From DAHUYF01 sp035945115 (GTDB lineage: Bacteria > Pseudomonadota > Alphaproteobacteria > ATCC43930 > CGMCC-115725), in contig DASZAN010000041.1 of the NCBI GenBank assembly GCA_035945115.1, positions 1-64,000 of the forward strand: a stretch of 64,000 bases of DNA. The letters run 5' to 3'. The notes below the pieces were generated by a model that saw nothing but the letters and a program-made list of their open reading frames with translations, did no database searches and had not been told where the DNA came from. Numbering within the stretch: the stretch's first letter is position 1; each line of letters starts with the position of its first letter. The position numbers and the translations under genes are program-made. Of the stretch, positions 1 through 8,441 are shown piece after piece.

Positions 1-286
1 CGTGACACGCTTTCCGAAGGCTTCAGCTACTTCGTCACCTCCATAGCTGCTCCGGCTGCTTCCGGCTGGAGCGGTTGCCGGGTGGGCCTCGCACCCACTG
101 AAAAGCGCCGCCTTGTCACGGCGCACACCCATTTCAGACATTGCCAGCAGCGGCATTGGTCGCACGCGGCTGAAGCTTGAAATGGCGAGTAAGGTGTGAT
201 GTTTCGCACACCTGCCAGGCTGTAGCCTGATAGAGTAAGGACGATCAGGGTGCCGCCAACCCTGCCAGATCAGCCGAGGAAGACAG
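1..286. other. Gene-free left edge with two adjacent hairpins
   Basis: I find no convincing gene here. A plus-strand frame is open from the window edge to a stop at 178-180, but its translation looks like no protein domain. Two inverted repeats lie side by side: GGGTG/CACCC at about 90-107, and GCGCCG/CGGCGC at 105-110 and 119-124 with an 8-base loop. The second is preceded by AAAA, which reads as TTTT on the minus strand. This could be the edge of a repeated intergenic element or a structured RNA end. The right part holds the leader of the next gene, with a GAGGAAG ribosome site just before 287. Confidence 0.4.
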
Positions 287-1282
287 ATGAGGCGGCGAGA
301 TTTCGTTGCACTCGTTAGCTTTGTGCTGGTGACATGCCCTTTCAGCGCGCGTGCGCAGCCGGCAAGCGATCGCATGCGACGCATCGGCATGCTCATTGGG
401 CTCGCGGAGGATGATCCGGAAGGCAAGATCTGGGTCGACACGTTCCGGGCCGCACTGAAAGCCCTCGATTGGGTCGAGGGCGAGAACGTCCATCTCGAGT
501 ATCGCTTCTCTCCGGCCGGCCTCAAAGCCGACGCGCTTGCCAATGAGTTGATGGCTCTCCGCCCAGACGTCATTCTGACGTTTTCAACTCCGGCGACGGC
601 GGCAGTGCGGCGCGTCGGCGGCGTTATTCCAATTGTCTTTCTGGGCGTCGCCGACGCGGTCGGGCAAGGCTTCGTCCCGAGCCTCACGCATCCCGGCGGC
701 AATCTCACCGGGCTCACCATGTTCGAGGCGAGCGTGACGGGCAAGTGGCTCAGCATGCTCAAGGAATTTGAGCCGGCGCTGACGCGCGCAGCGCTCGTCG
801 TCAATCCAAAGACGGCACCTTACTATGGCTTCTATCTTCGTGCGGCGGAGGCGGAGGCGCCTGCACTCGCGATTGAGCCGGTGTTGGTTGCCATCGAAGA
901 CAACGCTGACGCCATCACGCGCGCCATCGACAACTTCGCCGAGGCGGCGAATGGCGGCTTGCTCGTGCTGCCGGACAGCACGACCAATCTTCACCGCGAC
1001 CTTATCATCGCGCTCGCGGCAAGGCACCGATTGCCCGCTGTCTACACCAACCGGTTCTTCGTCACCGGCGGCGGCTTGATGTCATATGGCGTGAGCTGGA
1101 TTCACGAATTTCGGCAAGCGGCATCCTATGTCGATCGCATTCTGCGCGGCACCAAACCCGCCGATCTTCCGGTGCAGGCGGCGACGAAATTCGTGACGGT
1201 GCTCAACGTCAGAACGGCGAAGGCGCTCGGCAAAGCGGTGCCCGCCTCGCTGCTGGTCGCCGCCGACGAGGTGATCGAATAA
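287..1282 (+). CDS. ABC transporter substrate-binding protein, TrpX-like (ABC_sub_bind family)
   Basis: A 331-residue exported binding protein. The N-terminus (MRRRDFVALVSFVL...ARAQ) is a signal peptide with probable cleavage after about residue 24. The body has the ABC_sub_bind pattern: RRIGMLIG near the start, RPDVILTFSTPAT, IPIVFLGVADAVGQGFVPSL with HPGGNLTG, and the family-typical end VLNVRTAKALG...SLLVAADEVIE. ATG 287 follows a good GAGGAAG site. The family binds amino-acid-like or aromatic ligands for uptake, but the ligand cannot be read here. It has no permease or ATPase beside it in the same orientation, so it is an orphan or depends on proteins encoded elsewhere. Such orphans are common in rhizobial relatives. 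Confidence 0.85.
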   Translation: MRRRDFVALVSFVLVTCPFSARAQPASDRMRRIGMLIGLAEDDPEGKIWVDTFRAALKALDWVEGENVHLEYRFSPAGLKADALANELMALRPDVILTFSTPATAAVRRVGGVIPIVFLGVADAVGQGFVPSLTHPGGNLTGLTMFEASVTGKWLSMLKEFEPALTRAALVVNPKTAPYYGFYLRAAEAEAPALAIEPVLVAIEDNADAITRAIDNFAEAANGGLLVLPDSTTNLHRDLIIALAARHRLPAVYTNRFFVTGGGLMSYGVSWIHEFRQAASYVDRILRGTKPADLPVQAATKFVTVLNVRTAKALGKAVPASLLVAADEVIE

Positions 1283-1308
1283 CCGACTGACTTCCAGTTG
1301 TGGCACCT

Positions 1309-1324
1309 CTGCGATTGCTCGCAG
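1309..1324 (+). terminator. Possible weak terminator hairpin
   Basis: A perfect 6-bp stem, CTGCGA/TCGCAG, with a TTGC loop is followed by TTT. It lies in the 85-bp gap between the convergent genes ending at 1282 (plus) and 1368 (minus). The stem is short and the T-run only three bases, so termination is a guess. Confidence 0.3.
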
Positions 1325-1367
1325 TTTGCTCTGGGCCGCATCTGAGGGGTTGCCGCTCGCCGCCCGA

Positions 1368-2129
1368 TCAGGCCGCCTCTGCCTGCCACATGAGCACGCG
1401 GCGGCGCATGAGCTCCATTGCTTTGATGAGAAGGCTGCCGACCACGGCGATGGCGATGATGCCGGCGAAGACGCCGGGTGAGTCGGCAAAGCGCATCTCC
1501 GTCATGATCGTGCCGCCGAGCCCCTCGCCGCCCATCGCCATCTCGGCCACGACCGCGACGATGAGCGAAATCGGCAACGCCACCTGCAAACCGGTGACGA
1601 TTTGCGGCGAGGCGGCGGGAAGCGCGATCTCCCAGAGGATGGCGCGCCGGCTCGCGCCCAAGCTCCGCGCCGACCACAGCAAGGCGCGGTCGACGCCTTC
1701 TGCTGCCGCCGCGGCGGCGACGATGACGGGAAAGACGGCGGAGAAGGCGACCATCAGGATCTTCGAGGCGTCGAACACGCCGAACCACAGGATGAACACG
1801 GGGAGAAAGGCGATCTTCGGCATCGGCAAGCCGATCGAGACGAGCGGATCGAGGAGCCAGCGCATCGCCGCCACGCGCGCCATGAGAATGCCCGCCGCGA
1901 CGCCAAAGACGGCGGCGAGCGCGAAGCCGGCGAGCGCGCGATAAACGGTGAGGGCAATGCCGGTCGGCAGATCGCCCGAGACCAGATCCTCGAAAAGACG
2001 CATCACCACGCCCGAGAACGGCGGCAGCAAGAACTCGGAGACGACGTGGGCGCGGGCGAACGCCTCCCAGAGAAGCGCCACCGCAACGAGCGGTGCCGTT
2101 CGGAGGAATGCTCCGGCGATCCCCCTCAT
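1368..2129 (-). CDS. ABC transporter permease (NitT/TauT type), second permease
   Basis: A 253-residue inner-membrane permease of the SsuC/TauC (BPD_transp_1) class with about six hydrophobic segments. The cytoplasmic loop LWSARSLGASRRAILWEIALPAASPQIVTGL carries the EAA motif that contacts the ATPase. ATG 2129 overlaps the stop of the upstream permease gene as ATGA. An in-frame ATG at 2138 would add MAR, and the frame is open further upstream, but that stretch is shadow of the neighbour. It is the last gene of a four-gene minus-strand operon (binding protein, ATPase, permease, permease). Two different permeases suggest a heterodimeric channel. Substrate unknown. Confidence 0.88.
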   Translation of the reverse strand: MRGIAGAFLRTAPLVAVALLWEAFARAHVVSEFLLPPFSGVVMRLFEDLVSGDLPTGIALTVYRALAGFALAAVFGVAAGILMARVAAMRWLLDPLVSIGLPMPKIAFLPVFILWFGVFDASKILMVAFSAVFPVIVAAAAAAEGVDRALLWSARSLGASRRAILWEIALPAASPQIVTGLQVALPISLIVAVVAEMAMGGEGLGGTIMTEMRFADSPGVFAGIIAIAVVGSLLIKAMELMRRRVLMWQAEAA

Positions 2130-2872
2130 TCGCGCCATCGGAGCATCCACGTCATGAACAGCAGATAGAGCCGGTCGGCGAGGAAGCCGACGGCGGCCAC
2201 GGTGAGGACGCCGGCGAACATCGCGTCGTAGACGCCGCCTTCGCCGAGAAAGGAGATGAGGTAACCGAGGCCGCGACGGCCGACGAGGAACTCGGCCGCG
2301 ACCAGGAGAATGAAGGAAAGCGCGAGGGCGTTGCGCACGCCCGCGAGGATTTCCGGCATCGCCGCCGGCAGCACCACCTCCCACAGCACCGCGCGCCGCC
2401 GCGCGCCCGCGGCGAGCGCCGACCAGACGAGCACGCGATCGATACCGCGGGCGCCGTTGTAGGTGCTCAAGACCACCGGCAGCAGGCAGCCGAGAAAGAC
2501 CGAGGCGACCTTCGAGCCGCTGCCGAGGCCGAACCAGAGGATCATCACGGGTATCAGCGCCGAGCGCGGCAGCGGATAAAGCGCGCCGATCAAGGGGCTC
2601 ACCGCGAGGTCGATCGGGCGATACCAGGCCATGGCGAGACCGAGCGCCAGGCCGACGACGATGCTGAGCGCCAGTCCCGCCGTGAGATCGGCGAGTGACG
2701 CCGCGCCATGAAGGACGAGATCGCCGGGCAAAAAGAGCTTGTACCACCAGGCGTGCACCACCAGGGAAAAGGGCGGGAGCGCCGCGGGGTTGATGAGCCC
2801 GATCCGCGGCGCCGCTTCCCAAGCGGCGACGAGAAGAAGCAGCGGCGCGTAGCGCCAAGCCGTCGCCGCCAT
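2126..2872 (-). CDS. ABC transporter permease (NitT/TauT type), first permease
   Basis: A 248-residue integral membrane permease of the SsuC/TauC class. It begins with a hydrophobic segment (YAPLLLLVAAWEAAPRIG). Its EAA loop reads WSALAAGARRRAVLWEVVLPAAMPEILAGVRNAL. It has a similar length and segment pattern to the next gene (1368-2129), so the two probably form one transmembrane unit. The start ATG at 2872 overlaps the TGA of the ATPase gene (ATGA), and its own stop overlaps the next start, indicating translational coupling. Confidence 0.88.
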   Translation of the reverse strand: MAATAWRYAPLLLLVAAWEAAPRIGLINPAALPPFSLVVHAWWYKLFLPGDLVLHGAASLADLTAGLALSIVVGLALGLAMAWYRPIDLAVSPLIGALYPLPRSALIPVMILWFGLGSGSKVASVFLGCLLPVVLSTYNGARGIDRVLVWSALAAGARRRAVLWEVVLPAAMPEILAGVRNALALSFILLVAAEFLVGRRGLGYLISFLGEGGVYDAMFAGVLTVAAVGFLADRLYLLFMTWMLRWRE

Positions 2873-3660
2873 CAGGCACGCACGCCCTGTGCCAGCATGG
2901 CCTCGCCGCGCACGAGCTGCCAGAGACGCTCGACCAATGCCGCCGACGCGCTCTCCGACATCGCATTGCGGCCAGCACCTGGCGCACGAATGTCGACGAT
3001 CTCCTTGATGCGGCCGGGACGCGCGGACATCACGGCGACGCGGTCGGCGAGAGCGACGGCCTCGCGCACATCATGGGTGACGAAGAGCACGGTCTTGGGC
3101 GCGCGGCGCATGATGGCGAGAAGCTCCTCATGCATGAGCGCGCGGGTCTGCGCATCGAGCGCGCCGAAGGGTTCGTCCATCAGGAGGATCTCGGGGTCGG
3201 TCGCGAGCGTGCGGGCGATCGCGACGCGCTGCTTCATGCCGCCCGAGAGTTGCGCGGGATAGCTGTCCTCGAAGCCGTTGAGGTGGACGAGCTCGATCAG
3301 CTCCTGGGCGCGCCGCTCGCGCTCGCGCCGCGGCCGGCGCTGCTTCTCGAGGCCATAAAGCACGTTTTGGCGAACGGTCTTCCAGGGATAAAGCGCGAAG
3401 CTCTGGAAGACGATGCCGCGATCGCGGCCGGGGCCGGTGATGGGTCGTCCTGCAACCAAGATCTCACCCGCCTCGATCGGCAGGAACCCGCCGAGAAGAT
3501 AGAGAAGCGTGCTCTTGCCGCAGCCGCTCGGACCCAAGATCGCCAAGAACTCGCGCTCGCGCACCTCGAGCGAGACGCCATCGAGCGCGAGGAGCGGCGC
3601 TCCCCGCTTCGGGCGATAGGTGTGGCTCACTCTACGGAAGGAGATGCCCGATGCGCTCAT
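2872..3660 (-). CDS. ABC transporter ATP-binding protein (NitT/TauT type)
   Basis: A 262-residue cytoplasmic ATPase that powers the importer. Visible motifs are Walker A GPSGCGKST near residues 43-51, Q-loop FQSFALYPW, signature LSGGMKQR, Walker B ILLMDEPFGALD, and the H-loop VTHD followed by VREAVALADRV. The spacing and the ALYPW/VTHDVREA wording are typical of SsuB/TauB/NrtD-like subunits. It lies directly after the binding-protein gene (21-bp gap) and overlaps the first permease gene by four bases. The uptake complex is therefore complete in one operon. Confidence 0.92.
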   Translation of the reverse strand: MSASGISFRRVSHTYRPKRGAPLLALDGVSLEVREREFLAILGPSGCGKSTLLYLLGGFLPIEAGEILVAGRPITGPGRDRGIVFQSFALYPWKTVRQNVLYGLEKQRRPRRERERRAQELIELVHLNGFEDSYPAQLSGGMKQRVAIARTLATDPEILLMDEPFGALDAQTRALMHEELLAIMRRAPKTVLFVTHDVREAVALADRVAVMSARPGRIKEIVDIRAPGAGRNAMSESASAALVERLWQLVRGEAMLAQGVRA

Positions 3661-3681
3661 GGTTGCGATCGACCGCTCACC

Positions 3682-4686
3682 CTATCGACCGCGCCGCGCC
3701 GCCTCGTCGACGAGCGAGAGATCGGCGTAGTCGGCGACGGCGATCGCGATCTTCAGGAAGCCCAATTCCTTCTGCAGGTCCAAATTCCTTTGCAGCGCCG
3801 CGAGGTTCGGCCGCGCCTCGGGATCACGATAGTAGTCCTCCTTGGTGAAGACCCACTCGGCGAAGTCTTTCGCGGGCTCCTTGGTAACCACCGCGAGAAC
3901 GGCGAGCGCCTCGCCGCGATGGGCCGGATCGTAGAACCATCGGAGCGCCCGCTGCCAATCCTCGAAGAAATCGACGAGCGCTGCGCGATGCGCGGCAATG
4001 AAGGCGGCGCGCGCCGCGAGCAACGTCGTCTGCGCCTCACCCATCGCGTCCTTCATGGTAAAAAGCGTGCGCGTCTTGCCGCTCTCTCTTGCTTGCCGCG
4101 AGAACGGCGTCACGAGGCCGACGAGGTCGACCTTCTTCTCGTCGAGCGCCGCGAGCATGTTCGGGAACTGGATCTCAATGATGCGAACATCGCGGCGATC
4201 TTCCAAGCCATGATCGCGCAGCATCTTGCGCAGTCCCATGTCGACGGCGCCGCCGAGACCATTCGTCGCCAGCACCTTGCCCTTGAGATCCTCCGGCTTC
4301 GCGATGCCGCTGTCGGCGCGGACCATGTACTCATTGGCGTAGTAGCCGTCGATGCCGTCCTGGTAGAGATCGCCGACGACGCGGAGGTCGCTCATTCCCG
4401 CGTTCTGAATGGCAAGCCCGAAGGAGGAAAAGGCGAGCGCGGCGAGATCGAGCTCGCCTGCGGCCAGCGCCGTGATCTGCGGCGCGCTGCCGCGGAAACG
4501 GACGAGGTCGGCGGTATAGGATTTGCCGTAATGCGCGAGGAGATCGGACTTGGCGAAGATGAGGGCGGTGAGCTGTCCCGGCACCACCGCCCAGCCGATC
4601 CGCAGCTTCAGCGGTTCGGCGGCGTCGGCGTTCCCTCCCGCCAGCAGGATGAGGAGCGCCGCGATCGGCCCGACATGCCCTAACAT
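3682..4686 (-). CDS. ABC transporter substrate-binding protein (SsuA/THI5-like)
   Basis: A 334-residue exported solute-binding protein, first gene of the four-gene importer operon. The N-terminus MLGHVGPIAALLILLAGGNADA is a signal peptide. The mature part begins with LKLRIGWAVVPGQLTALIFAKSDLL and has the NMT1/SsuA-like pattern FRGSAPQITALAAGELDLAAL and LKGKVLATNGLGGAVD. ATG 4686 is preceded by a strong GGAGGCGG site. The family carries aliphatic sulfonates, nitrate, pyrimidine precursors or aromatic acids. The ligand is not evident. It is divergent from the molybdoenzyme genes across a 154-bp gap that must hold both promoters. Confidence 0.85.
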   Translation of the reverse strand: MLGHVGPIAALLILLAGGNADAAEPLKLRIGWAVVPGQLTALIFAKSDLLAHYGKSYTADLVRFRGSAPQITALAAGELDLAALAFSSFGLAIQNAGMSDLRVVGDLYQDGIDGYYANEYMVRADSGIAKPEDLKGKVLATNGLGGAVDMGLRKMLRDHGLEDRRDVRIIEIQFPNMLAALDEKKVDLVGLVTPFSRQARESGKTRTLFTMKDAMGEAQTTLLAARAAFIAAHRAALVDFFEDWQRALRWFYDPAHRGEALAVLAVVTKEPAKDFAEWVFTKEDYYRDPEARPNLAALQRNLDLQKELGFLKIAIAVADYADLSLVDEAARRGR

Positions 4687-4840
4687 CCGCCTCCAAGACC
4701 CAATCGACGCATGCGCGCCGCATTTCGGCTTGCCGCTCCGCCCCTGTCAACCACGAGGGTGCATTCCGCGGGGCCATCGCCTTTATATTCGTCGGCCGGC
4801 GCGTTAGGATTCCGCTCTCGCGCCTCCCGGAGGAACCCTG

Positions 4841-5311
4841 ATGGCCGATGGCATCGAGCTCACCGTCAACGGCAAGACCCGGCGCGTCCCCGCCGCACCG
4901 GACACGCCCCTCCTTTATGTGCTCCGCAATGATTTGGCCTTGAACGGCGCCAAATTCGGCTGCGGGTTGTCGCAATGCGGCGCGTGCACGGTGCTGGTCG
5001 ATGGCAAGCCGGTGCGATCCTGCTCCTATCCCATCGAGGAAGCGGCGGGAAAGCCGATCACGACCATCGAAGGGCTCGGCACGATCGAGAAGCCACATCC
5101 CTTGCAAGCCGCCTTCATCGAAGAGCAGGCGGCGCAGTGCGGCTATTGCATCAACGGCATGGTGATGACGGCGGCCGGGCTCCTCGCGCGCAACCCGCGG
5201 CCGAGCGACGGCGACATCCGCCAGGCGCTCGCGAACAATCTCTGCCGCTGCGGCACGCATGTGCGAATTCTCCACGCCGTGGCGCGGGCAGCGCGGGAGA
5301 TGGCGCGATGA
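4841..5311 (+). CDS. (2Fe-2S)-binding subunit of a molybdenum oxidoreductase (IorA-like)
   Basis: A 156-residue electron-transfer subunit. The N-terminal plant-type ferredoxin domain has CGLSQCGACTV with a fourth cysteine in VRSC. The C-terminal helical domain binds the second cluster through CGYC and CRC. This is the layout of isoquinoline 1-oxidoreductase alpha subunit and CoxS-type proteins. ATG 4841 follows a strong CCGGAGGA site. Its stop overlaps the start of the large subunit as ATGA. No FAD subunit gene follows, which fits the IorAB type, where electrons pass to a cytochrome or another carrier instead of FAD. Confidence 0.9.
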   Translation: MADGIELTVNGKTRRVPAAPDTPLLYVLRNDLALNGAKFGCGLSQCGACTVLVDGKPVRSCSYPIEEAAGKPITTIEGLGTIEKPHPLQAAFIEEQAAQCGYCINGMVMTAAGLLARNPRPSDGDIRQALANNLCRCGTHVRILHAVARAAREMAR

Positions 5312-7518
5312 GCGGCCTCGTCCTTTCGCGCCGCGGCTTCATCCAGAGCGCGGGCGCCCTCACCCTTGCCTTCAGCCTCGCGCCCCCCAGCCTTGCCGCC
5401 GAGCCTGCCAAGCTGCCCGGCAGCCTCGCCAACAACCGCATGCTCGATGCCTGGGTGCGCATCAATGGCGACGGCACGGTCACGATCTCAACCGGCAAGG
5501 TCGAGCTCGGCCAGGGGATTCTGACCGCGCTCGAGCAGATCGCCGCCGACGAGCTCGATGTCGATCCCAAGCGCATCACGCTCATTTCCGGCGACACCGC
5601 CCAGACGCCCGATGAAGGCTTCACCTCGGGAAGCCAGTCGATCGAGTACAGCGGCATCGCGCTCCGCTATGCCTGCGCCGAGGTGAAGCAGATGCTGCTC
5701 GATCTCGCTGCGAAGCGGATGGACCTACCCCACGGTAATTACGCCGCGACCGTGGAAGACGGCACCATCAGCTTCAGCGGTAAGTCCGTCACATACTGGG
5801 AGCTTGCCGGCGCGGTGGATTTGCATCGCGAAGCCATGGCCGGCTTCGTCCCCAGGTCACCGCAGGGATTGCGGCATATCGGCAAGAGCGCGCCGCGGGT
5901 CGATATTCCCGCCAAGGTCACGGGCGGCGCCAGCTACGTGCAGGACCTTCGCTTGCCCGGCATGCTCTACGGCCGCATCTTGCGGCCGCCCAGCTACGGC
6001 GCCGAGCTCGTCGCCTTCGAGGAGGCGCGCGTGCGTGCGCTCCCCGGCGTCGTCGCCGTGGTGCGCGACGGACGTTTCCTCGGCGTCGTCGCCGAACGCG
6101 AGGAGCAGGCGATCGCTGCGCGCGACGAGCTCGCGCGTGCGGCGCAATGGCGCGAGCCCACATCGCTGCCGAAACCGGAGGACATCCAGAGCTATCTACG
6201 ATCCCTCCCCGCCGAGGACCATGTCGTGAGCAGCAAGGACGGGGCGCCGGCGGCGGCGCGCTCGACCCTCGAGGCGACCTACACGCGACCCTACACCGCC
6301 CACGCCTCGATCGGCCCCTCCTGCGCCGTGGCGCAGATGAAGGACGGCGCGCTCACGGTGTGGACGCACAGCCAGGGCGTCTTTCCGTTGAAGCGCGATC
6401 TCGCCAAAGCTCTCGAGATGGACGTGGCCAAGATCCGCTGCGTCCACGCGCAGGGATCGGGATGCTACGGCCACAACGGTGCCGACGACGTGGCGCTCGA
6501 TGCGGCTCTGTTGGCGCGCGCTGCCAATGGACGACCCGTCAAGGTGCAGTGGATGCGCGATGACGAGTTCGGTTGGGAGCCGTTCGGACCGGCGATGAGC
6601 GTCAAGCTCAAAGCGAGCCTCGATGACGTCGGCAAGATCGTCGATTGGGCGCACGACGTCTGGACCAACACGCACAGCATGCGGCCGGAGAAAGAAGGCT
6701 GCAACCTGCTCGCCGCCTGGCATTTGGCGCAGCCGAAAGCGCCGGGCAAGCCCGGGATCATCCCGCAGCCGGCAGGTGGCGGCGACCGCAACGCCGTCCC
6801 GCTCTACGATTTTCCGCGCCAGAAGGTCACGCATCACTTCATCTCGGAGATGCCCATCCGCGTCTCGGCGCTGCGCGCCCTCGGCGCGTACGCCAACATC
6901 TTCGCCATCGAGTCCTTCATGGACGAGCTCGCGCGGACGGCCAAGGTCGATCCCGTCGAGTTCCGCATGCGCTATCTGAACGACCCCCGCGCGAGCGCGG
7001 TGGTGCAGGCGGCGGCGAGCCACGCCGGCTGGCAGCCCAATCTTCCGGGCGGCACCGGCAAGGGCCGCGGCATCGGCTTCGCCAAGTATAAGAATCTCTC
7101 GGCTTATCTCGCCGTGGTCGTCGAGGTGGAGATGGATCGCGCGAGCGGCGCCACCCGTCTCGTCCGCGCCACCGCGGCGATCGATGCCGGCCAAGTCATC
7201 AATCCCGACGGCCTCATCAATCAGACCGAAGGCGGCATCATCCAGGCGGCGAGCTGGACCTTGAAGGAGCAGGTGCTGTTCAATCCGCAGCACATCGTCT
7301 CCCGCGATTGGAGCCGCTATCCCATTCTCACCTTTCCCGAGGTGCCGGCGATCGACGTGGTCGTGCTCGATCGCCCCTCGGAGAAGTCGCTGGGCGCCGG
7401 CGAGGCGGCGCAAGGGCCGACGGCGGCGGCAATCGCCAACGCCATCGCGCACGCGACGGGCTTGAGGCTCCGCGATCTGCCGCTGACGCCGGAGCGGATC
7501 AAGGCGGCATTCGGCTAA
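5308..7518 (+). CDS. Molybdopterin-binding aldehyde/N-heterocycle oxidoreductase large subunit, Tat-exported (IorB-like)
   Basis: A 736-residue catalytic subunit of the xanthine dehydrogenase superfamily. The N-terminus LSRRGFIQSAGALTLAFSL is a twin-arginine signal, so the folded complex with the small subunit is probably exported to the periplasm. The order of blocks (VELGQGILTALEQIAADEL early, GASYVQDLRLPGMLYGRI in the middle, GAGEAAQGPTAAAIANAI near the end with the presumed catalytic Glu) fits IorB-type enzymes. I chose ATG 5308 because it overlaps the small-subunit stop; the frame is open further upstream but that part is shadow. The substrate, an aldehyde or N-heterocycle, cannot be specified. 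Confidence 0.88.
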   Translation: MSGLVLSRRGFIQSAGALTLAFSLAPPSLAAEPAKLPGSLANNRMLDAWVRINGDGTVTISTGKVELGQGILTALEQIAADELDVDPKRITLISGDTAQTPDEGFTSGSQSIEYSGIALRYACAEVKQMLLDLAAKRMDLPHGNYAATVEDGTISFSGKSVTYWELAGAVDLHREAMAGFVPRSPQGLRHIGKSAPRVDIPAKVTGGASYVQDLRLPGMLYGRILRPPSYGAELVAFEEARVRALPGVVAVVRDGRFLGVVAEREEQAIAARDELARAAQWREPTSLPKPEDIQSYLRSLPAEDHVVSSKDGAPAAARSTLEATYTRPYTAHASIGPSCAVAQMKDGALTVWTHSQGVFPLKRDLAKALEMDVAKIRCVHAQGSGCYGHNGADDVALDAALLARAANGRPVKVQWMRDDEFGWEPFGPAMSVKLKASLDDVGKIVDWAHDVWTNTHSMRPEKEGCNLLAAWHLAQPKAPGKPGIIPQPAGGGDRNAVPLYDFPRQKVTHHFISEMPIRVSALRALGAYANIFAIESFMDELARTAKVDPVEFRMRYLNDPRASAVVQAAASHAGWQPNLPGGTGKGRGIGFAKYKNLSAYLAVVVEVEMDRASGATRLVRATAAIDAGQVINPDGLINQTEGGIIQAASWTLKEQVLFNPQHIVSRDWSRYPILTFPEVPAIDVVVLDRPSEKSLGAGEAAQGPTAAAIANAIAHATGLRLRDLPLTPERIKAAFG

Positions 7519-7528
7519 GGAGGAAGCG

Positions 7529-8305
7529 ATGCAGGGATCGGTCGCAATGGGCGGCGAGCGGCGGCTCGCCAACGCACCGCTGAGCGAGGAGGAGCGCCAG
7601 CTCCGCATCGAGCTCGCCGCGTGCTACCGGCTCGCACAGCGGAACGGCTGGGACGAGCTCGTCTACAATCACATTTCGGCCCGCGTGCCCGGGCCCGAGC
7701 ATCATTTCCTCATCAACCCCTTCGGTCTTGCCTTCGAGGAGGTCACCGCCTCGAATCTGGTCAAGGTGGACCTCGAGGGACGGATCATCGGCGACGCGCC
7801 CTATCCCATCAATGCCGCGGGGTTCACCATCCACAGCGCCGTCCACGCCGCGCGGCCCGATGTCGGCTGCGTCATCCACCTCCACACCGAAGCCGGCATG
7901 GCGCTCTCCATGCTCGAGAGCGGCCTTCTGCCGCTCACGCAGACCGCCATGTTCCTGCAGGGCCAGATCGCCTTCCATGATTACGAAGGCGTGGCCCTCG
8001 ACCTCGGCGAACGCGACCGCCTCGTCCGCGATCTCGGCGACAAGGCGGTCATGATCCTGCGCAACCACGGCACCCTCGTCGCCGGCCGCACGATCGGGCA
8101 CGCTTATGTGACGATGTTTCTTCTTGAGAAAGCGGCGCGGGCGCAACTTCAGGCGATGGCGTGCGACCGTCGGCTTGTCGAGGCGTCGCCCGCGGCGGTG
8201 GAGATCAGCGCGGCGTTCGGCAAGACCGCCGGAGGCACCGTCGAGCACGCTTGGCGCGCCATGGTGCGGCGTCTTGATCGCGCGGATTCGAGCTATAAGA
8301 ACTGA
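7529..8305 (+). CDS. Class II aldolase/adducin family protein
   Basis: A 258-residue metal-dependent aldolase-fold protein. Family marks are NGWDELVYNHISARVPG, the metal-ligand pair in CVIHLHTEAGMALSML, and ILRNHGTLVAGRTIGHAY. Members cleave sugar phosphates or decarboxylate hydroxy acids, and many have no known substrate. ATG 7529 has a strong AAGGAGGAAG site 10 bp after the molybdoenzyme stop, so the three genes from 4841 are probably one transcript. The aldolase may act on the product of the oxidoreductase, but that is inference from adjacency only. Confidence 0.85.
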   Translation: MQGSVAMGGERRLANAPLSEEERQLRIELAACYRLAQRNGWDELVYNHISARVPGPEHHFLINPFGLAFEEVTASNLVKVDLEGRIIGDAPYPINAAGFTIHSAVHAARPDVGCVIHLHTEAGMALSMLESGLLPLTQTAMFLQGQIAFHDYEGVALDLGERDRLVRDLGDKAVMILRNHGTLVAGRTIGHAYVTMFLLEKAARAQLQAMACDRRLVEASPAAVEISAAFGKTAGGTVEHAWRAMVRRLDRADSSYKN

Positions 8306-8321
8306 GCGGCGCAGGCGCCGC
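8306..8321 (+). terminator. GC-rich hairpin after the aldolase gene
   Basis: A perfect inverted repeat, GCGGCG/CGCCGC, with a CAGG loop starts right after the stop of the preceding gene. No T-run follows, so it could slow or protect the transcript end, but it is not a classical terminator. Confidence 0.25.
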
Positions 8322-8441
8322 GATTGGCGCCGCGCTCGATCACATACTCGCGGTCCAAGAGCTTGACGGTGTGATGCAGGGTGCTGCACTTCAGGCCGCA
8401 CTCGCGGTGCGGAACCGACGCTTGGCAGGGAAAAGGATGCC

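Noticed and set aside
3073..4683. A 536-codon plus-strand open frame opposite the ATPase and binding protein genes
   Set aside because: It covers two genes with strong motifs on the other strand and has no recognisable domain of its own.
6196..7608. A 470-codon minus-strand open frame opposite the molybdoenzyme large subunit
   Set aside because: Low-complexity antisense translation; the plus-strand gene has cofactor motifs and a Tat signal.
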